DNA of 64,000 nucleotides from Hermodice carunculata (Eukaryota > Annelida > Polychaeta > Eunicida > Amphinomidae), in NCBI GenBank assembly GCA_964020975.1, contig OZ026619.1, positions 80,813,832-80,877,831 of the forward strand, written 5' to 3'. This document shows, in pieces, positions 42,113-52,504 of this stretch. The notes under the pieces were generated by a model. The model worked only from the letters and a program-made list of their open reading frames with translations, had not been told where the DNA came from and did no database searches. The position numbers were made by a program, and so were the translations under genes. Position 1 is the first letter of the stretch, and every line of letters starts with the position of its first letter.

Positions 42113-43451
42113 CTGCAGTTTACCTAGTTGGGGCTAATTTGCTGTAACCCTACGTGCCAATCAGGTATATCTATCGTAATGGCATCTCTGCACTCTTGCT
42201 GTCCCAGTGATGTTTTCATCCCAAATTTTGCACAAGATTGCACATTTAAATATCACATTAATCTCAAAGAAGTCATTCCCTCAGGTTGTTTTGCTCCAAA
42301 ATCATGGTAAAAATACGACCAGCTGATGCACCACAGGCCCTAAGTTGGTAGGGCAAACATACGATTTACCAGGAGGGAAGGCCTTAGTCCCATTCATTAA
42401 CAGTTATCGATAACAGTCTGATGGCACTTTAGTCATTGAAAAACCTAAAGAGGGAAATCCTATGTTACTTTTTTTTAATCAAATCCATTGCATGTAGTAA
42501 TGCCATCAGAAATGTCACAAGGGGATAAGCCCAGCATTAGTGCTATTTTGGGAAGATGATAATTTCTCCCTCATCAGATGGCGCCTCATGTACTTTGCAA
42601 ATAGAACCAAAGTCTTCCCTCCTGGTCAACTGTTTGTTTGCTCTATAAATCTACAAACTATGTGCCTATAGCACATCAATATAACATGATCATTTTCAAT
42701 TTCTACAGCAATTTTGGGACAAAACAACCTGAGAGAATGACTCTGCGAAGGTTAATTTCACATCAAAATGCACTTTCATTCAAGTGCTGTGTGTTATTCA
42801 AAAGTCAGCAGTTTTTGTACTGGCTGGGAAGTCACAACTCAGCTGCCAGTATCTCAAGCATAACTCACAAACAATGTGAAAAGTATTTACTAAGGTCTTT
42901 GCCAGCTTGGTGTGTGATGAGTTAATGATCTAAATTGTGACCAGCTGTGCCTATGTACCAACACATACATGGGTGATTTGAAGTTCTTATTTTTGCTGCT
43001 GCTATTTAACTGACTTTTCAGCCACCAAATTTAATTGTTTTGTCATTGTTGTAATCTAGCAGGTGGTTTGGTACTGTCAAGCTAAACTCAATCATGCAAA
43101 TTTATAAATTAAAAACCAACAAAAAATCGATAGCTCTCAAAACTTGTTATTGTACAAGTCAGTACTGTGTACATCAGTTTGTACCATATTCTTCCTAATA
43201 AGTATCTGTGCTCTACTTAGCACAATCCCACTGATTATGATCAGAATGAACTAAAATAAAACTAACTAATCTAAATATTTTTACTGCATTATTCATACAA
43301 CATTCAAAATATATACTCCTAGGCAAAAAAAGGCCACCCCTATTGTTTCACATAGGCTGCTCTAAATGTTAAGTTTGTATAGAAAATATGGGTGTCACAT
43401 ACAATGTTATATAACATAGGCAGGAAAGCTAGGGGTCTGACTAAGCAATCT
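42113..43451. other. Stretch without gene apart from one TTAA element
   Basis: Holds the degraded element at 42752-42925. The rest shows nothing recognisable. Confidence 0.4.
42752..42925 (+). mobile_element. Family E/D-like TTAA element, degraded
   Basis: TTAA at both ends (42752, 42922). The core AGCAGTTTTTGTACTGGC then TGGGAAGTCACAACTCAGC resembles D/E left arms. The second arm is poor. GTGATGAGTTAA at the right. Confidence 0.4.
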
Positions 43452-45092
43452 CACAACAAGAGGCCCATGGACCTAATGCCCTGCTGACATATGATCTGAT
43501 GACCATCACCAAAAATTAATTTCATGAAATGCTTTACCTCCATGACCCCGAGAAATTAGTCAAGGTCATCCATATGATGCAACATCAAACTTCCACATGA
43601 ACACATATTTGTGGTCAATTTGGTATCATTCACCTTATTCTTTAACAATGTACTGAATTTAGCATCCTTTTCTTAAGTGCTTAAAGACCTTGAAAAATAG
43701 ATCAAGGTCACATATTATAAAATTAGACCATTGGCCTACTGCACCTTTGGTATAAGTTTTGCAGTTCCATATCAATCTATTATGCCATGGGCATCACAAT
43801 AAAATTATTTCCTGATATGCATTCCTTCTGTGTCGTTGGAAAAGTAGGTCACGGTCACCCATATTATACAATATCAAACTTCCACATGTGACCTTTTAAA
43901 ATAGGTCAAGGTCACCCAAACTTTTATCAAATGTGATCATATGTCCAACACACATTTGAGTGTAAATTCAGAAGTTCCATCTTAATTTACAATAAACGTA
44001 ACGGGTTTAATGTACATGTACTTTGAATATCTTTGATGATCGTTCCACTTGGTATCACAGGTGAGACAATATTCCTGTCATGGTATATTGATACATGCAC
44101 ACAAGTACGGACGTAATGACCATAACAAAACATCATTTCCTGAAATGTACTCCCTGTGTGACCTTGTAAAAATAGGTCAAACTCACCCATATCATGCAAT
44201 ATCAGATTTGTACATATGATATACATTTGTGGTATACATTGTATCTGGTATTGTTAGCCTTCTTATCGCTCAACATGTCAAATTTACTGGCCTTTTCTAA
44301 ATCCATAATGACCTTGAAAATAGGTCAAGGTCACCCCCAAATTGTGCAAAGTTTAATCATTGGCCTAATGCATATTTGGGGTAAATTAAGAAATTTCCAT
44401 CTCAAAAAAACAATGAATTTAATATCCTTTTAATACCTATGATGCTAGTTCTACTCCATGCCACCAGAGGTGTTATGACTCCACATGCCCTAGACTTTTA
44501 TATTTCTGTATATTGATACATGTGCACAAGTTCAGATGTACTGACCATAAGGTATAAATCATTTTCTAAAATGTATTTCCTCTGTGACCTTGTGAAAGTA
44601 CTTCAAGGTCAATTATATTATGCAACATAAAACTTCTACACATGATACACATTCATGTTACATTTGATATCATTAGCCTTACTGTTTCTCAACATATTGA
44701 ATTTAATGTGTTTTCAATACCTTTTGGTCCCCATCTTTTTCTGTAGGTGGTGCCCCCAAATTTCTATGTAGTTTTCTTTTTGCCTGATTGATGTGCATAC
44801 CAAGTGTCATGATAATTGATCAAAAACTTTTCAAAAAACAGCATGTCCCAATATTTTCATATTTTGGCATGTTACATAACACCACAGGTGTGGTCACTAA
44901 TGTCAACAAACTCAACCTAGGTTTTTATACATTTGTTAAGTCCTGAAAGTAATATGAAGCGAACTCAGAAACTATGGACTGTATCATTATGCTCACAAGC
45001 AAAAGTTTATGGATGGACGGAGGGATGAACAGACAAACATGATTGATCGCCTACGCTCCGCGACCTATGGTCAGCAGAGCTGAAAAGAAAAT
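43452..45092 (+). repeat. Long AGGTCA-rich composite repeat (family R), copy 2
   Basis: Starts AACAAGAGGCCCATGGACC, has CCCTGCTGAC just inside, and ends ACCTATGGTCAGCAGAGC then TGAAAAG. Internal units start at about 43513, 43798, 44127 and 44557 with AAATAGGTCAAGGTCACCC and TTCCATCTCAA blocks. Same architecture as copy 1. The tail includes ATGGATGGACGGAGGG. Confidence 0.75.
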
Positions 45093-45737
45093 GTCCTGGA
45101 AGTGAGATAGCAGCCAGAAAGGTGTCTGGTATTGAGGTGCCTGTGGGCCTCAAGGGGCCCTGGGCAGTACAGGGATCAATGTCAATCCACCAGGCCATAG
45201 CGCACAGGGCACTCACAGTTCTCCGAATTCAACAGGGGCACAATCATTGGTATGCTGCTGGCAGGTCTTTCCTAGTGCCAGGTTCCCAGGAGACTGGGGT
45301 GGCCTAGCTCTGGTTTTTCTTTTTCTCCTGCAAGGAGAATAGGTCTAACATGGAGACCCATTGTACTCTAATTTTTTAAGTACCCAGGACATTTGTCGAG
45401 AGTAATGTGGTATATCACTTTGGCTCTGGATGAACATTCATGCAAGTTGGTCTTTTCGTCAAACCTGCTTTGGTAAATGTGTTTCTGTGTAAGCAGTATT
45501 ACAGTATTTTATTACATAATACCTTTCACTTGTTTACAGCATCCTTAAAGTGTTGGCACCTTGTCTTTGAGCTTTTCTCATATGAAGATAAATATAGATG
45601 TCCTCATGGCTTCAGGTTACCCTGTATACACTGTAAAGTATAACATCATTTGTTTTCTAAAAACTGCACTGTCCGGAAATATTTACACTGTTCCCAAGTT
45701 ACACAGGTTACCAGCTGTTGACCCTTTGAACCTTGTC
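45093..45737. other. GC-richer patch after the family R element; no defended gene
   Basis: From 45095 to 45310 the sequence is unusually GC-rich (GGCCTCAAGGGGCCCTGGGC) with frames of 60-70 codons on both strands, none with clear splice sites. It may be a fragment of a different repeat. Confidence 0.35.
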
Positions 45738-45991
45738 AATATACTCATTCCATATTATGGTCACAGGCCTTAATCAGTGGTTCTGGCACTGCCTGGGAAG
45801 TCATGCTGCAGCTGCCGGAAGGGCAGCAGCAGCATGACTTGCCAGGCAGTGCCAGAACCACTGACTTAAGACTATAGGCGTGTTGGTATTTGAACGAAAA
45901 GCTCTTTTCATGAAGAATTTAAATATACAATTGTTGTCTTAAATCCAGGTAAATATACGGAAAAATCAGGGACTGGTATGGAATGAGATAA
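45738..45991 (+). mobile_element. TTAA element, family D, copy 2
   Basis: ATACTCATTCCATATTATGG at the left, ACTGGTATGGAATGAGATAA at the right. The hairpin is nearly perfect over about 45 bp: CAGTGGTTCTGGCACTGCC then TGGGAAGTCATGCTGCAGCT / GCAGCAGCATGACTTGCC then AGGCAGTGCCAGAACCACTG. The right segment equals that of the copy at 15.5 kb. Confidence 0.85.
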
Positions 45992-46029
45992 AGAGCTGCA
46001 TACTGATTTGTTTTGAAATGTTGTGGGGG

Positions 46030-46379
46030 TTAAAATGAAATTCTCTGGAACCTTGTCTGACTTTTTTTTCTGAAAGCCACATCTCTTTGACGTAACATAT
46101 TTTGCTGGCCACACTTCTCTTTTTGATATTTGTCATATTCCAACCCAAATCATATACATCACATCTGTCAACCACTGCTTTTGAGACCGATCTACCATTG
46201 GACTTCCTCTTATTTTTAATTGAAATGGCAATTTCACTTTCACATGCAACATTTGATCCATCAAGTTCGATCATTAAAACCAACTTCCACTTTCTACATT
46301 TTCTAGATTTACAATTATGGTATTTGCATTACCCTTTTTTCCATAAACCCAGATGAACAGTTTGCCATTTTGTGCTCTC
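46030..46379 (-). CDS. Weak candidate exon region, unknown product
   Basis: Minus strand. After an acceptor-like CCCACACGGAG the frame reads AQNGKLFIWVYGKKGNANTI and IVNLENVESGSWF, then stops. In the next frame, directly adjacent, reading continues as LVLMIELDGSNVACESEIAI, then KNKRKSNGRSVSKAVVDRC and KICYVKEMWLSEKKVRQ. The hand-over lies at a short T-run near 46290, so it may be a one-base error in the assembly, a real frameshift, or two unrelated open frames. Strand-rich and basic stretches look protein-like. No family recognised. A family D element begins just downstream at 45991. Confidence 0.3.
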
Positions 46380-47287
46380 CGTGTGGGCATTGAGCCGGGG
46401 ATAAGGAGGTAAGAGGGTCAAAATTTTTGCATTAATGAAAATAAAAACCAAAACAATACCACATTGACATATTTCTCTGCCATGATACTTTCTCATTTTC
46501 CATTCTTTCAAAATCTTAATGTGACAAATTGACAAGTAAGCACATATAAAAGATTAAATTTTGACGTGGTATGCATATATATATAGATATATCCAAAATG
46601 AAAAAAATCCCCCTTCTCCTCACTGAGTTCAAATAGAGCACTCAATACCTTCTTGTCTGTTCTCCTATATATCCCCTTCTCACAAGCTATCTGTTTGGAC
46701 GGCTATGAAAGCAGAAAAGCCATTTTAGCTGCAAAAATGATATCTACTGGGCCAAAAAAAAGCTTGATAAAGACCTGAAAAAAATGAATGGATCTGCCAA
46801 TGAAAGTTTAACAGCCATATGGTAAATTGCAGTGGCTGGAGAGCTGTGGTTTTTCCTTTTTGACTGTCTCACGCTGGAAGGAGGTGGCAATAATGTGAGT
46901 AATCAGGATTTTTTTTTAATAAATTAATCAGGAAATTGACGAGAAATATATTTCAAGATCTGTAACTGTTGGACATGATTTATTTTACCTTGTAAATTTG
47001 CCAACATGTTTCCTTGACAAGGAAGTGGTTTCCTCATTCAATAAGCTTACAAAAGAACACTTTTTTTTTTTAACTAAACCTGAGCATTACACCCTTCCAG
47101 TGTCTAGGCAAATAAACAGGAACACGACCACATGGTACATGTTGGCCGCATAGTCATGAAACACACCAAGTACACTATCACAAGACTGCACAGATATGCC
47201 CACTTAAAAAACTAAATAAATAAAAATATCGCAAAAAAGTTACCCATAATTCATATATTTGGAGTACAACTGTAATCATCCTCTAAT

Positions 47288-47289
<2 letters not shown>
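46380..47289. other. Stretch without recognised gene or repeat
   Basis: A-runs and T-runs near 46756, 46910 and 47060. Nothing supported. Confidence 0.45.
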
Positions 47290-47346
<57 letters not shown>

Positions 47347-47392
47347 CATACATATATATACACACACACACAACACACACAACACATGCATA
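47290..47392. repeat. (TA)n then (CA)n microsatellite
   Basis: About 50 bp of TA repeats followed by TACA and CACA repeats to 47392. Confidence 0.95.
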
Positions 47393-47616
47393 CACATGAT
47401 AATGATCCAGTGGAAGGTCAAAGGCAAGTGGTATTATGCAGGACACATGAAAATTTAACCCCTTCCTGCTCAACTTACATACATGTTGTTGCCTGCTACA
47501 ACACAAATAAGTTCATATTAACACAAGGCATTTTTGCTAAGAACTGTACAGAAGATCTATCATGCTGGTTGCAGGTCCCCCCCCCCCCCCCATCCACCCA
47601 CCACCACCACTACCCC

Positions 47617-47714
47617 TTTCAGGTCAACAGCTTTCCTTGTGTGGTATGGGTGAACCTAACCTGCATCATGGAAAGCAACTGACTCAAGTCTTATTCTGAC
47701 AAGGAATGGGTTAA
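47617..47714 (+). mobile_element. TTAA element related to family A, short
   Basis: CCCTTTCAGGTCAACAGC then TTTCCTTGTG, then CATCATGGAAAGCAACTGAC, then TCTTATTCTGACAAGGAATG and GGTTAA. The right terminus matches the variant at 15.8 kb and resembles the 53-bp satellite unit of 7.8 kb. Confidence 0.55.
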
Positions 47715-47757
47715 CGGCTAGTGCTATTAAAAATTTGTGACCATGATTAATAAATAC

Positions 47758-47859
47758 CTTTGCAGTAATGAAAACAGGTGACCAGAATTTATGTCCATTA
47801 GCTGGGATATGTGGGTTGTCTAATTTACCCTTTGTGCTCAAAATGAGAAGTGAGTGTTT
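47758..47859 (-). CDS. Weak candidate exon, unknown product
   Basis: Minus-strand interval of 34 whole codons between an acceptor-like ACCATACCCAAG and a good donor (TGCAAAG/GTATTT). Residues: KHSLLILSTKGKLDNP then HIPANGHKFWSPVFITAK. Protein-like composition, phase 0 at both ends. A family R element begins 35 bp upstream at 47894 and would lie in the preceding intron. Phases do not link directly to the neighbouring candidates. No family recognised. Confidence 0.25.
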
Positions 47860-47893
47860 CTTGGGTATGGTCCATGAACAGCGATGAATTATT

Positions 47894-49252
47894 CAACAAG
47901 AGGCCCATGGGTCTATAGTGCTCTGCTGACTTGTTATGTATTACAATAATATAAAGCCTAAAAACAAAAACAAGAACAGGTTAAGTGAACCGCTGCATTT
48001 ATAGTTTGACTGGGAGCACAAGATTCAAGTGAAATATTGATCTAGAGAATAGATTCTCTTCTCCATAGATGTCCAAGATATACCTTACCATCACCAATAC
48101 AAATTATACAATACAAATTTTATTTATACCAAATAATTTCTGTCAACTTTACAGGCCTGGTGACCTTTAACCCTAGGTCACAGTATCCATATTATACAAC
48201 ATAATAGTGCTGCATATAATGTACATAACTTATCAATTTGGACTGTCTAGCTCAATTAGTTTTCAAGGTATTGAATTTTATGTTGTTCCACACATTTTGG
48301 CTCATAATTTCCATCAAACTGTAGGTGGTACCACCAGTATCTCCATCAATCGAGATTTTTTTATCTCCTTCACAATTCCACCAAAGTTCATAATGATCCA
48401 CTAAAAATTACATATGGCAGAGCATTCACAAGATGTTCACATTTTGCCCCGTAAATTCCAAGTGCCCATATGACCTTCACCTTCAACTCCGATTAAAATA
48501 TTATTCAATTCAAAGTGGGCACCCTGTATCCAGCTATCGATACATTGTGTGTTTATTCAAATCAGGAACATGTAATAACTTTTGGAGTTATTGAGGAAAA
48601 ACGATAAAGTTGGACCAACACCAAACTCCATACCAAATGGGTCACGGTGACCCAAAAGTAGCTAACCAAATAGAGTTTTATGTACAATGTACTCAAGTGC
48701 AGTCTTGCTCTGGAGGCTCGATTCTCTTTGCCACTGATGTCAAGCTACACCCTGCCATCACAAAATCACCTCTTTCAACTTTATAGGATTTGTGATGTGA
48801 CAAAAATAGATCAAGATCACTGATAGTATATAACATATTAGCACTGGACATACTCTATATATCCTATAAATTTGCCATGTCTAATTTTTATTATTTTTTT
48901 GAGATTTGAACTGTTATGTCTTTCAACACATTTGGCTCATAATTTCCATCAAAACATAGGTGGCGCCACTTGTATCATATAACTGAGATTTTGACCTCTA
49001 CAATTGCACCGAATTTCATGAAAGATCTGTCACAAATTAAGGATGCTAGAGTGGTCACAAGATTTTCACATTTCGACCCATATTTTACATAGTGCAGTAG
49101 GAGACCCCCCACCAATATCAAACACCACCTAGATTTCCATACACTTCGCAAGTTCTGAAAGTTACATGGGGCAATCTTCAAAATTGTGGACTATGGGGCT
49201 CACAAGCAAAAGTTTATGGATGCAGTGACCAAAGGTCGCAGAGCTAATATAA
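47894..49252 (+). repeat. Long AGGTCA-type composite repeat (family R), copy 3
   Basis: Starts CAACAAGAGGCCCATGGG, with GCTCTGCTGAC just inside, and ends GACCAAAGGTCGCAGAGC. Two long internal units each carry a TTGGCTCATAATTTCCATCA block (48298 and 48929) and a CATAATGATCCACTAAAAAT-like block. More diverged from copies 1 and 2 than they are from each other. Confidence 0.7.
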
Positions 49253-49301
49253 GAACACACAGACAAAACCAAGGATTTACAATTTTTTTTTTTCAACATG
49301 T

Positions 49302-49542
49302 TTAAGTGTTTTGTAATTTTCATATTACAAATGCCCCTCAGCACGCTTTGGGTGCAATGCGGCCAAACTGCTCTGAGGAAAGCTGCTGACGTGTACAGCT
49401 GTACTATTACATTATATGTAACGTCAGCCAAGCTGGTACTTAGATGGAAGGTCTTTTTAAAAAGAGCATGAATCTAGCACCCTTATTAAAATTCAAAACA
49501 GTTATTTTAAGTAGTTCGACTTAAGTTGCACTTGGCACTTAA
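49302..49542 (-). mobile_element. TTAA element, family B, reverse orientation
   Basis: TTAAGTGTTTTGTAATTTTC at the left and TTGCACTTGGCACTTAA at the right. Core CCTCAGCACGCTTTGGGTGC and CTGCTCTGAGGAAAGCTGC. Outer segment in reverse: GCCAAGCTGGTACTTAGATG, AATCTAGCACCCTTATT, AAGTAGTTCGACTTAAGTTG. Its last TTAA is also the first TTAA of the next element. Confidence 0.7.
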
Positions 49543-49887
49543 CCCTTTCCCCCTTGAATTTAGACTGAGTCAACAGCTTTCCTTGGCATGGGTTGGGCAC
49601 TTATAGTGACTGAGTCAACAGCTTTCCTTGGCATGGGTTGGGCACTTATAGTACCCAACCCATGCCAAGGAAAGCTGTTGACTCAGTCTAAATTCAAGGG
49701 GGAAAGGGTTAAGTGCCCAACCCATGCCAAGGAAAGCTGTTGACCTGGGGCATGTGATCTTGATAAGTCTCATGTACATTTCTCAGTCAAATTGTTTTTC
49801 ATAACTGTTGAAATTAGTTGAAAACACTGAAGCAGGCGACATCTGACAACCAGCCGGTTTTGGCTGGTTTGAGGGGGAAAGGGTTAA
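49539..49887 (+). mobile_element. Family A TTAA element, youngest-looking copy, with duplicated arms
   Basis: TTAACCCTTTCCCCCTTGAA at the left; GAGGGGGAAAGGGTTAA at the right. The first 174 bp hold two direct copies of GAGTCAACAGCTTTCCTTGG then CATGGGTTGGGCACTTATAG, followed by a perfect reverse complement back to AATTCAAGGGGGAAAGGGTT. A third arm AGTGCCCAACCCATGCC then AAGGAAAGCTGTTGACC follows, then the right half (TCTTGATAAGTCTCATG, GAAGCAGGCGACATCTGAC). Arms are identical base for base, which implies recent origin. Confidence 0.9.
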
Positions 49888-49904
49888 AGAGTTTAAGAGA
49901 TGAA

Positions 49905-50029
49905 CTGCCTTTTAAGACCCCATATATGATATCCCACATGCTACAGGACCTTTATTGCAACATTGCCTGCTTTACCTGACCCTTTCTGATACACTCCAAG
50001 GGGTGGTCTCTCTAAAAGGGGCCATGGTA
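49905..50029. mobile_element. Family T element, partial
   Basis: GAACTGCCTTTTAAGACCCC at the left and GGGGTGGTCTCTCTAAAAGG then GGCCATGGTA at the right. It shares the TA at 50028-50029 with the next element. Confidence 0.5.
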
Positions 50030-50206
50030 CAGTGGAACCTGCTCTAAGGACCACCTCCAATATAAGACTGCAGGTTTTCTAAGACATTTGGAGACCCTTT
50101 ATTTCTCTTACTGTATTTTAAAAACACGTTACTTTGAAACCATAGGCAGCATAAGACCATTCTTTGCTGGCAGAAAGGATGGTCTGAAATAGCAGGTTCT
50201 TCTGTA
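50028..50206. mobile_element. TA-flanked miniature element, family T
   Basis: TACAGTGGAACCTGCTCTAA then GGACCACC at the left; GGATGGTCTGAAATAGCAGG then TTCTTCTGTA at the right. TA duplication present. Confidence 0.8.
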
Positions 50207-50563
50207 TTAATTATACAGCCATAGTGAAGAAAGACACTGTTATATACAATCAAGCCAGTAGTTTTCCTATTTTGGGTGACGGTAGGTTAACTGGCATGCC
50301 ATCCAGGTAACTGGTGATAAACATGCACACCTTGTTACGGTTTCTGGTAGTTTACAGACAATCAAATATATATTTATCTGGGCACTGCTCCCAGAAAATG
50401 GCAATAAAGCTGACCAGTAAAAGGTATGTGTTGGGAAGCACTGTAAGTGTATCCTGTCATTCACTGTGCTCATCATTAATGCTTTTGCCACACGCAATAC
50501 TGGAAAGGCATTTGCTGCTAACAATATTTTTTACTTCTCCTGCACAGTTTTTTTTAATTTTTG
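50207..50563. other. Stretch with ambiguous open frames on both strands
   Basis: At 50356-50440 one strand reads acceptor ACACTTACAG, 27 codons (LPNTYLLLVSFIAIFWEQCP and DKYIFDC) and donor GTAAAC. The other strand reads acceptor TTTCTGGTAG and a perfect GTAAGT donor over nearly the same interval. The symmetry makes either call unsafe, so no exon is annotated. Confidence 0.3.
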
Positions 50564-50564
50564 C

Positions 50565-50630
<66 letters not shown>

Positions 50631-50642
50631 CCTACCTACCTA
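50564..50642. repeat. (TCTG)n then (CTAC)n microsatellite
   Basis: About 16 copies of CTGT/TCTG followed by three CTAC units. Confidence 0.95.
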
Positions 50643-50720
50643 TTTCATTTTCTTAATAGCTTGGTACACTGATGTTTTACCTGAAATAGGAATGGGATAA
50701 TGAAAACATAAACCTTGAAT

Positions 50721-50905
50721 TTACCCTTTCCCCAAAAAAACCAAAAAAAACCCAGTAAGTTATCAAATGTCCATTGCTTCAATGTTTTTGACTTTTTTAA
50801 ACAATGATGAAAAGTTGAATGAGACTTGTAATGAGACCTATCACGATAACACGACCATGACCCTTGCAAAGGAACGCAGTTGAGTAAGTCTTCATTCAAG
50901 GGCCC
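50721..50905 (-). mobile_element. Family A TTAA element, reverse, degraded
   Basis: TTACCCTTTCCCCAAAAAAA, then GTTATCAAATGTCCATTGC, CAATGATGAAAAGTTGAATG, TGAGACCTATCACGATAAC, AAAGGAACGCAGTTGAG, TCTTCATTCAAGGG. Family A order in reverse with the hairpin collapsed. Confidence 0.65.
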
Positions 50906-51699
50906 TGACTCTGGTCGTTTTCACCATTTTTTTCAAACAGGAATATATGAAACGGAAGTTTTTACTTGTCCAACAGGGCAAGTACATGTACTTGAAAATT
51001 TCACTTGTCTGACCACCATTTTTATTTGTCCCCGTCAATCGGACGTGCAATTTCTCGAGCCCTCAGGGGAAATGAACAAACTTTAAATTTTACCACGATC
51101 TAATGCATGTAATTGACTCATAACAGGTCAATACAGAACGGCATGATATGCAACACGTCAATTTACTTTATCTCCTGAACATTCTCAAAATGCAAGTTGA
51201 CAGTGGAGCACGAAACCAAATCCACAGAGCTGCCTCCATCTTGTTTGCCAGAAGGGATGGTCCCATATGAAATTTCACCTGACATCCAATATTTCATGAA
51301 TCATCTGATATGAGAGGAATGGTACACAAAAGCAGGACTCCTGTAATGTCACAGAAGCTGCACATTCAAGGCTATCTTAATTCACATTAATGTCAATTCT
51401 ACTGCTCACCTGACACAAGTTTATATTACTACCTTACAGACAGAAGACCCCGCACTTTGTGGCTCATTTCCCGTTTATATTTCAGTAACATCTACAAGCA
51501 TATAACTGAGATGCATGTCAGATATTAAAATGTTTCGACTTGATAGTAAAAACAGTGAAATCTAACACATCCAATATCTGATTATTAGACTAGTCTCTTC
51601 TGCTTTACTGTGTTTAACATGGTCATAAAGTAAAGCACCTAGGTCTGCCAAACAGGCAAGGCAAACTAGTAAGTCTCTAACATTTTATAAGAACAAGAA
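50906..51699. other. Stretch without recognised gene or repeat
   Basis: Nothing supported. Confidence 0.45.
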
Positions 51700-51975
51700 T
51701 ATAAAGGTCAGAATGACCTCAAGACCCCCTCAGCCACGGTAATAGTATGATGACCCCTGGTGACCTTAAAAATAGGTCACAGGTCACTGAATGTTGAACC
51801 CAGCCAAGTTTCTACTGAGATGCTTCCACAGTACAAGTTTCACGATAGTAGCTTAATTTGTTTAAAAAAATTAATGCCAGTCTACAAGGATAATGGATGG
51901 ACAGACAAACAGGTGCACTCCCAGACAAGATGATGACAATGCCCTGTCAGCCAGTAAGGCCGAGCAGTAAAGAAA
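51700..51975 (+). repeat. Short family R relative, copy a
   Basis: AAGGTCAGAATGACCTCAAG, ACCCCCTCAGCC, TATGATGACCCCTGGTGACC, TTTCTACTGAGATGCTTCC, then AATGGATGGACAGACAAAC and GCCCTGTCAGCCAGTAAGG. The same order occurs at 57770-58015, giving a family of about 250-275 bp. Confidence 0.7.
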
Positions 51976-52077
51976 GTGTACCATTGACAAGACAGATATC
52001 GTATAACATAACGGTCACGGTTTTCAGAGATCACTCCAGTGACAGACAACCTGCACAGAAACGCCACCTTTTCAAGA

Positions 52078-52504
52078 TACAGTGGTCCTTTGCGAGAATA
52101 TTCCATTCAGAGACCGCCTGCTTTTTAAAACAATAATTATCAGGCATCAAGTTGAGTTGGTTTTTTTTCACATTACGGTGGTCCCTTTCTTGGGAGGCCA
52201 CTCCACTGAGAGGCCACCTGGCTTGAAAGACCACTTTTGGCAGGTCAATGCTGCTATCTTTTCCATGTTATTGTACCTCTAATGAGAGGCCACTTTTGGG
52301 CCTGCCCTTTGGATGGCTTCTCAAGACAGGGACTACTGTATTTTACCTCTGTCCTCACCTGCATCATGTGATCACTTTTGGACCTGCTTACGGGGTGGCC
52401 TCTCAAAGGGGAACAAATGTACTTTCCATGGTATTTATGCATCTTATAAGAGATGACAATTTGGTCATCCCTACGTATGGTCTCTCAAAACAGGTTTCAC
52501 TGTA
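52078..52504. mobile_element. Cluster of two or three family T elements
   Basis: TACAGTGGTCCTTTGCGAG begins the cluster; CACATTACGGTGGTCCCTTT begins a second unit near 52172; TCTCAAGACAGGGACTACTG then TA ends it near 52340; ATGGTCTCTCAAAACAGG then TTTCACTGTA ends a third at 52504. Repeated GAGAGGCCAC words lie throughout. Nested or end-to-end insertion. Confidence 0.65.

Noticed and set aside
43452-45092. LTR retroelement or other virus-derived element
   Set aside because: No long direct terminal repeats, primer-binding site, or enzyme motifs; the internal repetition is tandem units with subterminal inverted words.
49302-49887. Rho-independent terminators or attenuators suggested by GC-containing hairpins
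   Set aside because: The hairpins are cores of mobile elements in a eukaryotic genome; there is no bacterial gene context.
50356-50440. Candidate 27-codon minus exon with good splice sites
   Set aside because: The opposite strand has an equally good acceptor and a perfect GTAAGT donor over nearly the same interval, so neither strand can be preferred.
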